This document shows positions 34,124 through 47,422 of a stretch of 64,000 nt of DNA, piece by piece. This DNA is from Rotaria sp. Silwood1 (lineage: Eukaryota > Rotifera > Eurotatoria > Philodinida > Philodinidae), in the NCBI GenBank assembly GCA_905250075.1, contig CAJNOP010000064.1, positions 641,453 to 705,452 on the forward strand, given 5' to 3'. The position numbers were made by a program, and so were the translations under genes. Each line of letters opens with the position of its first letter. The first letter of the stretch is position 1. Under the pieces are notes generated by a model that was not told the DNA's origin, searched no databases, and saw only the letters and a program-made list of their open reading frames with translations.

Positions 34124-37100
34124 ATGATTACCGACAATGATGATGTTCTTACACTACCAAATCCATCTGATTCAAATTTATTTATTCGTGCTGGTACATC
34201 TGGTGTTCGTCATCTTTTTCCAATTCATTTAAATGATCTTGATTATAGTGATGATTTATTTTGTCGTTCAATATCTCATTTACGTTTTCATACATCAACA
34301 ACAAAACTATGTGCAAATATTGAAATAATTCGTAATATTTGTTCATCCGTTCAAACATTAGAACATCTTGATATAAGTGAAAATGAACTTGATGATTTAC
34401 CAACAGAAATATGTTTACTTAATCATCTTCGAACATTAAATTGTTCACATAATAAACTTTCAACTATATCAAATTCATTTGAATCATTAAATCAATTAAA
34501 ACGACTTGATTTATCATTTAATAATTTTAAATGTTTACCAACTGTAATTTATACATTTAAACATCTTATACGATTAAATTGTGAATGTAATATAATTAAA
34601 ATAATTGATATTGATTTATTAAATCTTAAATATTTAAAAATTCTTATACTTGATCATAATCAAATACAAACACTTGATACAATTGATTTTAGTCAAATGA
34701 AAAAACTTGAATGTTTTCATATAGCTCATAATCAATTAATCAAATTTCCACGTAATCTTCATAAATTAACTTATTTAAAAAATATTAATCTTTCTCATAA
34801 TCGTTTAACTAATTTTCCAATTGAATTATTACTTATAAATACTCTCGATGTATTAAATCTTAGTCATAATTTATTTACACAATTACCATCATTATTAGGT
34901 ATTTATAAACGAACATCACTTATGTTTTCAATTGATTTATCATATAATCAATTAATAAAAATTTATGATTATCTTCTTTTAATATCATTAAAAGTTGATC
35001 TATCAAATAATAAAATTCAAATAATATCAAATGATTTAATACGAATATTAAATTATGATATAATTACAAATCGAGAATTAAAACTTAATAATAATCCATT
35101 AGTACAACCAATAGTTCTATCAGAAATTCTTCATGAAGAAAAGAAAAATTCAAGAAATATTCTTGAAATTATACGTTCATGTTTTGACGAACAACAAATA
35201 CATGAAAATATTCGACAAGGTTTTAAAATATATATAACTGGTTGTAAAAAAAGTGGTAAATCATCATTAGCATATTGTCTTGAAGAATATAGACCATTAA
35301 TAGATGATGAAAAAGAAGAAAGAATTGTTAATAGTAAGTTAAAATAGATAAATTTTTAAAAAAAAAGTGATCATAAACTGTCATTTTGTTTGCTTTTATT
35401 TAAAACTAGTTCTTCAATTTCCATTTCATTTCGAAACAAACAATGATTATTCATCTTTTGATATAAAATCTCAAAATCATTTATTAAGAAAATCTATGGA
35501 ATTACCTAAAATACAACAACAACAATCACAATTTGATATTGATATACAAAAACAAAAACGATTTTCAACTATTCTTCCATCAAAACAATTTACATTAACT
35601 CCACCAATATCTCCTTTGCCAGTAGAATCCAATTTATCTCTACCATTAACTATATATGATTTTAATGGTTCACCTGAATATTATGAATATATATCGCCAT
35701 TTATTGATACAAATGCTCTTCATCTTATTTGTATTCATACAGTTGATTTTGATAAAAAAACTCCGAGTAATATTGAAGAAATCTTTCATGAAAATTTTGA
35801 TATAACATCATATCCAATTATTAAACAATTATTTCAAATATTACAAATTCTTTGTGAAAAAATAACTAAAACAAATACTATTATTATATTACCTATTGCT
35901 ACATATATTGATCTATATGATAAACAATCAAAACAGGATAAGTAAGAAATTTATTTTCTTTTTCTTATTATTATTAATTTAAATTTTTCTATATAGAATT
36001 CAAGCATTAGATAAAATTAATAAATTTTTTCAACTTTATCTTCAATTTCGTATTAATCGAATAAAACAAGAAATTGAACAAATTAATTCTTATCAAACAA
36101 TATCAACATCTCTTTCGGATCGTCTTAAAACTTATACTTATATTCTAAATATTAATATACAAATTGAATCTTGTCAAGCAATTAGTTCATTAACATGTCA
36201 AGGTATTAATGAACTTCATCAAAAAATAAAAGATTGTATATTAACACAAACAAGTATATTTCCTCATATCAATAGAATTTTACCAACACTTTGGGCTGAA
36301 GCAAATCGATATATTGAATCATTAGCTGATGATTTACCTGTTCCATATCTTAAATGGGAAAATTATACAATGCATATTATTAATAAATATGGTCTATCAG
36401 ATTTAATCGATGATATAGCAATGTCATTATCTGATCAAGGAAAAATTTTAATTCTTAATGAAATAGGTACAACAAATCGTATTGTTTTTCTTCGTCCATT
36501 ATGGTTAGGTGATCTTCTATCAGCATTATTTCATCATGATAATTATTCTGAATCAACATATCAATCATATAGAAAAGAATACCAACAATATGGTTGTTTA
36601 CATATGGATCTTATTCATTCATTATGGATGAATTTATTACATGAAAAAGAATATTTTTATCATGTATGGAATATATTAATGCGTTTTTTATTAATTGCAT
36701 ATCCAAAAATAAATAAAAAACAATTAAAAAAATTTATTAATTCAGAAGATAAAAATGATATTAAATTTGATTATTTTATTGTTCCATATTATTTACCAAT
36801 GATTAATTTAAATGAACAAGAAGAAGAAAAAAAAAAATTTCATAAACAAATTATTAATAAAGTTAACATCTGTTATCAAAGTTTAATGTTACCATTAGGA
36901 TTTTTTCATCGATTTTCAGTTTTAGCTATATTAAAATCAGATGTTATTTATATAAAACATTGGAATAATTTTATTATTGGTGAACATAAAGAAAATCAAG
37001 TTAAGTAAGTTAAGAAAATAATATAATCTTTAATGATATTTGATTTATTTTGTATAGATTTTTTATTGAAACAAATCATCATACATATATAAATTTTTCT

Positions 37101-37298
37101 TGTGGAACAAATCTTACTGAACAACCATTTGATAATATATGGAATGTACTTATGTCATTACTTAATCTTTTTGAAGAAATGTTTAAAAATTTAGCTCCTA
37201 GTAAATTTTTTATTTATTATAATATGCTAACAATTCGAAATTTGAGTAATATATACATATCTAATAAAATAGAATTTGTTGAGTTCTCAAACAGATAA
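34124..37298 (+). CDS. LRR-ROCO protein (MFHAS1-like)
   Basis: Four exons: 34124-35333, 35410-35941, 35997-37004, 37058-37298 (2991 nt, 996 aa, phases consistent). Residues about 70-330 are leucine-rich repeats with the L-x-x-L-x-L-x-x-N-x-L pattern (LEHLDISENELDDLP, LKRLDLSFNNFKCLP, LDVLNLSHNLFTQLP and others). Then comes a Roc GTPase-like domain with a P-loop GCKKSGKSS (G-x4-G-K-S). The Roc is interrupted by a Gln/Ser-rich stretch at the start of exon 2; a switch-like YDFNGSPEYYEY (position of DxxG) follows. The rest resembles a COR domain (LWLGDLLSALFHHD, LPLGFFHRFSVLAI). No kinase domain follows, so MFHAS1/ROCO without kinase is the best fit. These are GTP-binding scaffolds in innate signalling. 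The NKxD-type motif is not evident, so nucleotide binding needs caution. Confidence 0.8.
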
Positions 37299-38750
37299 AA
37301 CATATCACTTGTTGCAGTAAATTATATATTTTTTCTTTTGTACAAGTTTTTCGTATAAAAATATTTACTATCGGAAATAGAAGTGTCATATTCCCATTAC
37401 TGTTATTAGTTAATAGTAAATGAGACTACTTACTAATAAGTAGTAAATGGTATTACTTACCAATAAGTGTAAATAATACTATTTATTACTTCATAATAAA
37501 TGCTAAGTGATATCACTTATCAGTTAGTGTTAAGTGATACCATTTACCAGGTGTGGGGTATGTGGTACTTGCAGATAAATAGTTTCCATTTAGTTGAGTT
37601 CAAGTCATGTGTACCTTCCGTTAATGATGATTTCCATAGGTACTTTTTGTGCGTGACTTGTTTTTTCGATCAAGAGCGACCTATTCGAGAAAAAAAAATG
37701 ATTGAATTTTATCAAATTTGACCGCAAGTGTTTGAAAACCGATGAATCTGAATGTGGAATAGGATAATTTTCTTGAAATAAACTATTCTTGACCGAAAAA
37801 TAAGCCCCAGAAGATAACTATTATGGGAAATCATTAGTAATAGGATGTATATAGATTGCCTTCAGTTAAATTTAAACTCTTTATCAGTAACTATAACAGT
37901 GTTCTATACAACCAGAGTAAAACAATAGAATAAAAAGTCTGAATTGGTGTATATTAAAAAAATTTGATGCTAAAAAAACTGTACAAAGGGTGCAAAAAGT
38001 GATATGTTTATCTATCTGAAAATTACAGATCAGATTATTCGAGAATAACAGTGAGAATGTGTAAGGAACACAATCTGAAGAAAACTAATTTGGCATATTG
38101 AGTATATGTAATTTTTTGAGAATACGATTTTCTCAATAATATTTTTTCTTTATTGTATAACTAGTAAAATCAAGAAAAACTCCCAATAAATATTTTTAAA
38201 GATACTGAGACTTAATGCTTTTGTTGTATTTCAAGTTTTATAGAGTTTTATGTTTTTTTTTTTTGAGAAACATGATCTAGACATGACTGACATCTTAATA
38301 GTAACACACTACAGACGCGACAGGCATCATAAAAAATGTCTCTTCTTCATTACAGACCGTGACAGACACAGCCAAGAAAATGTCACAGATTCTGACATAG
38401 CCTTTAACAGCACTTGTGTTCTCTGTATTATAGATCAAGATAGACGTTTTTGATATACAATAACAGACCACAAATCAATAATGTCTTGTTATAAGATATA
38501 AAATAATGTCTTATTATATTTCTCAAAGATAAACTAAAAGGATGTTGAAGAACAGTGTTTCAAAACAGATAGAATAAAACAAATATCTTCTGATTATTAA
38601 CAATAACTATATTATATTTCATATTTTAATTCCACAGAGATTGTGCTAACAGCTTTTTTAAGTTAATTTTCCTAAGTTTCATTATAAAAAACATACTTTG
38701 AATATGTCAAAAATAACATCTTCATAAGATAATTGGACAAGGTTTATTTA
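37299..38750. other. Intergenic with minisatellite-like repeats
   Basis: This holds a cluster of short AAGTGATA/AGTAAATGGTA repeats (37400-37556) and AT-rich DNA. A stretch near 38280-38460 shows many GACAGAC-type words without a clear period. I see no gene. Confidence 0.4.
37400..37556. repeat. Degenerate palindromic short repeats
   Basis: About 20 bp units in both orientations: AGTAAATGGTATTACTTACC, TAAGTGATATCACTTATCAG, TTAAGTGATACCATTTACC. They could fold into small hairpins. They lie just downstream of the ROCO gene. Confidence 0.45.
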
Positions 38751-39218
38751 ATTATGATAAATTTACTCAAATTCCGAAAATTGCTAGCATTTTAAAAGTA
38801 ACTTTGATTTTCTTTATTAAAGATAATCAATTTAATCGTTATGTTTGTTGTCCATATTGCAATGAATATTCATTTATGGTAGAAATCAAATTTATTTTTG
38901 CTTTTTTCAAAAATAAAATTTAATTATTTAGGGTGAATGGATAACACCCAAAGAATTACAATGTATTAAACGAAAACTTTGCACATCATGTGGACAAAAT
39001 GTTGATACAAATTATCTTATACAACCAAATGAAAAAAAACGACGAAGTATAAATTTTACTTTTTTTTTTGTATAAATTTTATTTTATTATTATGATTATT
39101 AGATGAAGAACTTTTGAGAAAAATTCGAGAACGAAAGGCTAATAATATAAAGAAAACTTCCAATGTTATATCATCAAGTACTACACATACAACCCATTTA
39201 TTTGTGCCATCAGTATAA
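38751..39218 (+). pseudogene. Zinc-ribbon protein remnant or small partial gene
   Basis: Three exon-like blocks join in frame: up to 38878, 38932-39046 and 39103-39218, with GTAGAA and GTATAA donors and TTTAG/TTAG acceptors. They encode QGLFNYDKF, then NRYVCCPYCNEYSFM, then KRKLCTSCGQNVD and a basic tail ending FVPSV. The two C-x2-C pairs suggest a zinc ribbon. The frame is closed upstream at about 38715 with no start codon, so the 5' part is missing or lies in an exon I did not find. Family unknown. The wording is reminiscent of N-terminal cysteine motifs in some transposon proteins, but this is weak. Confidence 0.35.
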
Positions 39219-42200
39219 ATCAACATTGATTTTATTCATTAACTTCTGTCAATCACGCGATTACCAACAGAGAACATAAACAATCAACCATAGATAATCA
39301 CGAACATACAACAAAAAGTCAAATCTATATTTAAACATTAACCTCATATACAATTATATGTCGAATACATAGTTACCTTAAAAAAAAATCTAGTACTAAT
39401 ACCCACACGAACAGCCACCATCATCAACGAAAAAAACAAGAATCAGAAATTCTTCTCTGTTGCCTACTTGAATTACAAGATAAATAAATACAGAATGAAG
39501 GATATAGTTATATATCTCATTCATGTAAGATTGACATATCAGAGATCTGTAGATTTTTATAGTGGAAATAACTATATTATAATTTTTTTTTTGGTGATTA
39601 TGAATGATGGTAGATATTTATGTGAGTATTGGTTCTAGTTTTTAGGTAATTATCTATTCGACAAATGATTTTATTTTAAATAATTATTTGAATATAGATT
39701 TAATTTTTGTTGAGTAATCATGTTGTTTACAAGAGTTTGTTTCATTATTTTTTTTTTTACATTTCTAAAAAGGATAATAATATATTGTATGAGAAATTCC
39801 AAGTTCTTGAACATTTCTTACTGGCAAAAATCAACATGAAATTGATGCATTCTTATTAGGAAGCTTCTATTTATATGTATTACACAAAAAGAAAAGTTAA
39901 TTTAATATCACGCGATTTCATATTAGAGTAAAAGTTAATATAAATATTGCACATTTTGGTAACATGCAAAAATAACACACATCTATAGCAATGAAAATGT
40001 TGATGTTTTATCTATTAAAAGAAAAAAAAAAGAACGAATAGATTTTTATCTGAATAATTTACATCTACTAACAAATAGATACAGTCAATTACACGTACAA
40101 TCTTTTTATTGACATATAAGGATATTACTTATGCAAATACAGTACAATTCAGTGAGTATTATTCTAAAAATATTGAATTTGATTAAAAAACAACAACAAG
40201 CTAAATCATTGTTCATTTGAATTAAGTTTGTTTCTATATATTCTCATATATTTTATAGTTGCAAATACGTGAATTATATACTCAATACATATATGTATAT
40301 CATTCGAGTTTTTTTTTTGTGTCACTCATAATGATTGACAATGTGCAAACTTACTTATAATATTAGTATTCTTTCTTGAATATGTAACACATGACTATCG
40401 TTGCATGAAACTAATTCTGTCCTTACGCTCGACTTTCCAATAATGATATAGATGACTTATGCGTCTTTTTTTCAAGTATTAGTAACAATTGTGACACTTG
40501 TCACATTAGCATTTATGCTGATTAGTTAATATTAGCTCTCAAATATAAAAGACAGGTGACGTTTGAGATATATTGACATTTGAAAAATGTCACCATAAAT
40601 ATTCTTTCCAAAAATCTAGTTATGTATCATTCGTAAAGTAATCCTAGTACAGAATGATGGTTTCTATCATGAAAGAATACAGTAAGAAATAAATTAATTT
40701 TTTTTTTACTTTGTTTTGTTTTGTTTTATTTCTGTAATTTTGATAATATATGTTTGCATGTAATATAGTAATACTATATTATATATGCATCAGAGAATAT
40801 ATTTAGATCTGAATAACTCAATAATAAGTCTAATAAAACATTAACCCATTTAATATTAGGCCATATTTCTTTTAATCTATATCCTTGTCATATTCCTTCT
40901 CCCTATGCACTAATGACACTCTGGGAATAGAGCTATGTTCGGTTGAATTAGTTTCTAATACAATGCTAATATAATTTCATTCAAAAGTGTTCTATATTTG
41001 GGTTAATCACTGTCAATTCATTGGCTGTTCTCCTTTTAATGGTTATTAATTAGTGTGAAATGAAATTGGACTGTGAAGTATTCTTATTTTTAGAAGACTC
41101 ACTTCAAACTATATATTTAATCATACGTTATATTTCGATCTATACAAGGAAACAAATTAAAAAGTGATGGAAAAATTACAATGTTTCTTTAGTGATGATT
41201 TCTATGATAGAAGACTAGAATATGGTGAATAACAGAGTAAAAAGAAAACTGATAGACAAAAGACTAAATCAATTATGACAGACTGCGAAAGTTCGGAGAA
41301 AAAAAAAAGAAGAAGAAGAAGAAGAAACTGAATAGAGTTTGTAGTAGCATTATTTGTATACGAAAAAGAAAAGAATGGGAAATTGAGTAGAAAATCAATG
41401 TGTCAGCCGTTCTACTGCGTGCATTATGACACAAAAAAGTGAAAGAAACTAGCAGATTTTTTTTCTCTTCTTTTATCGACAAATATAATATTATTATCAA
41501 TCTTATTTTTTGATCTTACTGTTGATAAATAAACATCTTTTGTATTTTTTTCTATTTTTCTTCTTCTTCTTCTTCTTTTTCTTCATCTTTTCTTTAAGTA
41601 AATCCAAAGAAAATCTATTGAATTCAATAGTTTCTTTTGTCGATGAGATCTCACTTCAATTATGAAGCTCGATAATCATTCAGACGTCACAAGATTGGCA
41701 CGTTTGAATGTAATGAAGTGAGAAGTAACGCATAAGATTCACTCGTCCGTTATTATCATCACGTTCAACAGATCTTTTCTAATCAATGGTTTCGTCTCTA
41801 TAATGTTTCAAAAAATCAAGAAAAGGAAATGTATTAATTTATATTTTAAGCTCTACAGAGTTTTCTTCGGTTGCTTTGTTTTTACATATCATTTCGTCAA
41901 AAATAACAAAAAAAACGCTCTACAATGCATGAAGAATATGGGTAAGTTTGTATAAGAATACTAATTAAGTAAGGCTTAAGAAACAAATAAATAAGAGATA
42001 CTATCGAATGGTCTGACAGGTCTTGTCTAATACAATAGAAAAATAAGAAGAAAATTGGAAAATAGAGATAGAAAGGAAGAGCAAACAACCACTAATCTGT
42101 GCCATTGTCAAAAGAAACTTGTATGTTTCTTACTTGTCACAGTTCTTTTCCTTTTTCTTTTTACAATATCTCAAGATTGTCAAGTAAGAACATTCAGAAG

Positions 42201-42612
42201 GAAGAGCGTGCGATCCGCCTCGGGTATTCCTATATCGAACATTTGACATAATGACGAATAGGAAGGATGTTGGATGATGACTACGCTTTGCATGTCTCGA
42301 GTTTTGCCGTCGTCATAGTTAGCAACTATTAATATACATATCTAACTAGAATAGGAGAAAGAACAAAAACGTAGATCTTTTGTTAGATGGGATCATGTGT
42401 GAAACATAAGAAAAAAAAAAAGAGAAGAAGAAGAAAACGAAGTCGAAGAAAAACCTAGAGACATTTTTTTTTTCTTATTTATTTGATCGTTTACGACACA
42501 ACATTGACAGTATACCTGACATAAACATACGCTTGGCAATTTGATTTTCTTTTTGACTTGCTGATCCTATGTAAGTAATCATGAGAATGTATTCTTTCTG
42601 TTTTGTCTTTAT

Positions 42613-42665
<53 letters not shown>

Positions 42666-45600
42666 AAATATAATGAGCTTTTGTTATGTAGAAACCTTAA
42701 ACCTTTTTCAAGAAAAGGAAAAATAGAAATAAATAATAAGCAAAAAAAAAGGAAGTCAATTCAAACGATTATTCACAATTACTTTTGTGTATGTGTCTAA
42801 TATCATATATATTCTTAAACATGAATAAGTGATTGTTAAGAATAAGTCATTCATCATGTTGTTTTATCAATACTGCGCACGTAAGAAAGAAGAGATGCAG
42901 TCACTTTTCAACATCATTACGTGGTCTTTTTTTAGAATCGTTTTCCTTTAATCATTCTAGACCTGTATAATTGAGCATTTTTTCCTTATATATAAGGGCA
43001 AAAAAATAAATCTGATGCGTTGTTTTTTTTAAAGAGTACTCATATTGATAATAATGATGATAATGAGAATATGTAATTATTATAGACTTACATAGAATGA
43101 GAAGAAAAAACTAAGATCATAAAATGTCTTGAAATAGTCTAAGATTATTTTTCATTTCTTAAGTACTTCTCTCTTTGCATTTCTAATTTCAATACAAAAT
43201 AATCTTGATTGTTGTTCAAATAATGTAGACTTTGATTAGTAAAATAACAATCAATAATTTCTTGTTTTTTTTTTTTTTTTTTTTTCTTCTCTCTTATATG
43301 ACTACATCTAAATCTTTTCGTATAACATAAATTATTTACACGGATATAATTACTAATAAAAAAGTTTCATTTTTTTTTTGATTATAAAAATCAAAGTAAA
43401 AAAATATGATATATACAGATAATGAATTGATGTGAGTATTTTAATATTTCTTTTCTTTTTTTTTTTGGTTTTTATATATGTTGATTTAAATAATTTTATT
43501 TTTCTTCTATGAATATTAACCTATAGATAGATGATTTATTTTTCTTTCTGTAATCTCTGTCAGTTTCTTTTCTTTTTTTTTCTTGCAAAGACCAAAACAC
43601 GGTGACATATACGAAAATCAAAATCAGATAAGAACAAAATAGATAATATCGTTGATGATCTTGATATGTTTATATACATATGTCAGATATTTAGATATGT
43701 TAATTACTCACAAACATAAATCAAAACAGTATTACAGAGGCGGAAACTTTTCGAATAACCTTAAATGAATCTATATAAAATAAACAGTCATACACACAAA
43801 AAAAAAATATATGTATATATATTCATTTGTCCTTTTGAAGATATTGTTAATTTATCTAGGTGCAAATTTATTTAACCGTGCTCTTATGATCTGTGTCATT
43901 TTCTTTTCTTTTTGTTTGTTCTCCTATCTTTTTCTGTTCTTCATCATTAATGACAATTGAGTTTTTCTAGAACTTGAAATATCAAATCTCTTATGAGACA
44001 GAAAAAGAATAAGACATTGTGTTGATCCATAACTAACAAATTAGACAGACCTAAGTAGAATTCTATCTGAAGTAATGTTCAATTTTTTTTTGTCTTTTCA
44101 AGATAATTTTCATTGTTTTTCTTCGTGGCTAATTTTATCTAAATCTTGTCATAATGAAAAGAAGATTATATTGCATTCCTATGAGTAACATTGACTTTAT
44201 TAAAAACTACGAAGAAAACTAATAGCATACTTATTTGACAGTTCTGCTAGGATACGTCACATACGTTAAATGAATACATTTCATATTATTGGTTATTCAG
44301 AAAGAATTCCTTTTTTTTCTGTTAAAATCTGTAATAATAGTATACATCAAGGGAATCGTGTGTATTATCAAAAATTTGTTAATAGTAGGCAGTAAGTGTA
44401 TAGTTCGCATTTTCTTTTTCTGTTAATTTATATCAACGTACTCATCAATGAAAAAAAAAAGCTATTTATCTTCTTTATCGTTATGCTTTCATATTATTTC
44501 ATATATTGCTTATCCCTAGACAAATAATTCTTTTTTCCCATTGTTAATCTATCAGCAATGATCGTCGTATCCTTGTTTTTCTGGCAATTTTCTGTAGCCA
44601 CTTGAATAACAAGTGCTTATTTGCGTCGTCTTTATATGATCATACATTTAATGGTCTAGTTCGTTAACAATGTTGATAAGGATAAATATAAGATATATAT
44701 ATAAATATACACAAATTTATCTTATTTCTGGTAAGTATTCATTCAATATGATTATATGCTAAAGAAAACTAGTAGATGTATTTTCATTTAATAATCTATT
44801 CAAAAATGATCATTTAGTTCTGTTAAGAATAGAATGTGTGAGAGAAAAAAAAATAGCTATATTTCCTTTTTTTGTTTTTAGAAATAACATCAAGCGTTAA
44901 ATCAGTATAGAAAAACGATCAAATGTAATACCTTTTGTGTTCTTTGAATATTTCATGAAGCATAAGTAGTATGTCATAGAATAATAATGTTTTATTTTAT
45001 CATAGAAAAAAAAATATTCTAAAAGTAGATCATCAAATTCTTTTTACTTAGAAGAAAAACATAAAAGATTGATATACACAACAGAATCATTTGACTTTTT
45101 TTTTTTTTTTGTTGTTGAATATATTGTTTTTTGTTGTTGATTGAGAGAAAAGCAATCGCTTTCTTTTTTCTTTTGTCCGTACGTCAACCTGATTATGTTT
45201 GACATCCTATTGATGTGAAAGAATTTTATATAGTACACTAACTTATTGTTAATATTATCGGAGACGAAGCGATTCATTCCTTAAATTATATATGCACGTT
45301 GTTGTATATGTTCTCTATGACATGAAATAAATCTTTGTTTAATTATCAACATCCGGACACAACATAAAAGTATATGTATCTAATTATATAGGTAGAAAAA
45401 TGAATAAATTACTTTCTATTTTGTCTTTTTTTATTTTTTTTTTATTTTTCGTTTTATTAATGAAAACTGTGTGGTTTTTCTTAAAATGATTGATGATTTT
45501 CAATTAGTTTTTGTTTTTCTTTATCAAACATTCTTGAATATTTCTCTTTTTAATATAATTGATGACCTTGTTTTGCTATTTCTCTTCATATTAGGCACAA

Positions 45601-45827
45601 CACTTCTAGATTCAATACTATAGTGAACTTATTTGTTGTTGTTGTTTTCTTTTTCTATCCTTGATTCTTGTATATTGAGTAGTATTTATAATCACGTTTT
45701 GATTATCGTTGTCAAACAAAAGAAAAAATAAAAAGATGGAAAAAATTTAAGTAGAATCTATATAAAAAAATAAAAAATAAAAAACTTCTTTTTTTTTCTT
45801 TTTATTAATCAAATTGATTTAATTTAG
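39219..45827. other. Long gene-free AT-rich stretch upstream of GPCR
   Basis: 6.6 kb with no coding sequence I can support. It contains many poly-T/poly-A runs, GAA/TTC-rich pieces (41310, 41560, 42420) and one CA/TA microsatellite. Much longer than other gaps on this side; it could include distal promoter elements or 5' non-coding exons of the GPCR gene. Confidence 0.45.
42611..42663. repeat. (AC)n(AT)n microsatellite
   Basis: About 20 bp of AC repeats followed by about 33 bp of AT repeats. Confidence 0.9.
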
Positions 45828-45894
45828 ACAATGGTTTGATTTTTCTCAAAGTAATTATACAATAAATCTTTTATATCCTATTGATTTTGATACT

Positions 45895-47422
45895 ATGGCA
45901 CTTACACTTAATCAAACATTATCAACTATTGAAACAATTGGTGGTATTGATCAAATAAAAGAATTACATTGGTATCCATTTTTTCCAGGTCAATGTCCAC
46001 CAACATATAGTATTATATTACAAGGTTTTTGTGCACCATTAATAATTATTATTTCAACTGTATTAAATTCTTTAATTGCTGTTGTTCTACTTCAAAAACA
46101 TCTTCGTTCACCAACAAATATACTTCTTTTAGCTATTGCACTTTATGACACATTAACAGGACTTTTTCCTTTTCCAGCTTATTTATTTGTATTTACATTT
46201 CGACAATGTAATGATTATATACCGTATAATTATGGATGGTTTCATCGAATTAGTCATGATGTACTACCATTTATTTTTCATACATGTTCAATATGGGTAA
46301 ATTATTATTATTATTATTATTATACAATCTATTTTGTTTATATATATATATATTTAGGTCACTGTTGTATTAGCTATTCAACGTTACATATATGTATGTT
46401 ATTCTGACAAGGCTAAACAATGGTGTACTGTACCGATGGCATTAAAAGCAATTGCTTGTGTCAATATTTTAGCATTGATTGTCGCTATACCAATGTTTAT
46501 TGAGGGCACATTTAGGCCAGCACTAGTTCGTTCGTTACTTGACCCAAAAAAAGTCTTTAATGCATGTACAGTTGTTGATTATTCTGAAGATCCAAAATAT
46601 AGCAAATTATTTTCTATTTATTCACTTATTCGAGCTTTATTAATTAATGTCGGACCATGTACAGTACTTGTTATATTAAATGCTATTTTAGTTGGACGTA
46701 TGAAAGAAGCTAAAAAAAATCGAGATAAACTTATACGACGACGTAGTTATGAAGCTCGAACACAAGAACAATCAAATGTTACATTCATGCTTGTATGTAA
46801 AATAAGCAAAACAAATAAATAAAAAAAAAAAAGACATTATGTTTATCTTTTTTTCTTTTTCTTTTAGATTATTGTAGTAACTATGTTTTTAATTGTTGAA
46901 ATACCTATGGCTCTTTATTTAATTATATCAGGCGTATTAAGAGCACTTAAATCAGATTTTCTAGCTGATTTTTTACGTTTTGCTGTACAATTATTAAATT
47001 TTGCTGTTTTACTCTCATATCCAATAAATTTTTTTATTTATTGTCGTATGTCAAGAGCATTTCGAGATGCATTTACAAAACTTGTATGTCCATCATGTGT
47101 TAGAATTCGACAACAACGTTTACAATCAATAGCAACACCATTAATTGGAAAACAATGTATGACAATGGCAAATATTGATCAATTAGAACTTAATAATACA
47201 AATATGGAAATAAAAAATTCAAATATTGAAAAAATACCGCTATCATCTGTGATATTAAATTCTACAACAAACAAAACATATACATCAATATATAATAATT
47301 CATTAAATCATCCAAATAATAATGACATAAAAAAGACTTCAATTGGATCAGTAGGAAAGCCAAGTGTTTCATTTGGTAATGATGTTACTCATGTGACTAA
47401 TACACAATTTATGGATTTGTAA
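45895..47422 (+). CDS. Neuropeptide GPCR, sex-peptide/myoinhibitory-peptide receptor type
   Basis: Exons 45895-46296, 46358-46792, 46868-47422 (463 aa; every exon is a multiple of three). Seven membrane segments of the rhodopsin class. TM1 has LNSLIAVVLL, TM2 LLLAIALYDTLTG, and the end of TM3 reads VLAIQRYIYVC, with Gln142-Arg-Tyr144 in place of DRY, as in sex-peptide-receptor-like proteins. TM7 has LSYPINFFIYCR (NPxxY variant with Pro-Ile-Asn). Asn-rich tail after TM7; N-glycosylation site NQT near the N-terminus. The frame is also open upstream to a splice acceptor (TTTAG at 45827), encoding an extracellular-looking QWFDFSQSNYTINLL, so an extra 5' exon is likely and the ATG used here may be internal. 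Ligand unproven; FMRFamide-like receptors are the nearest alternative. Confidence 0.8.
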
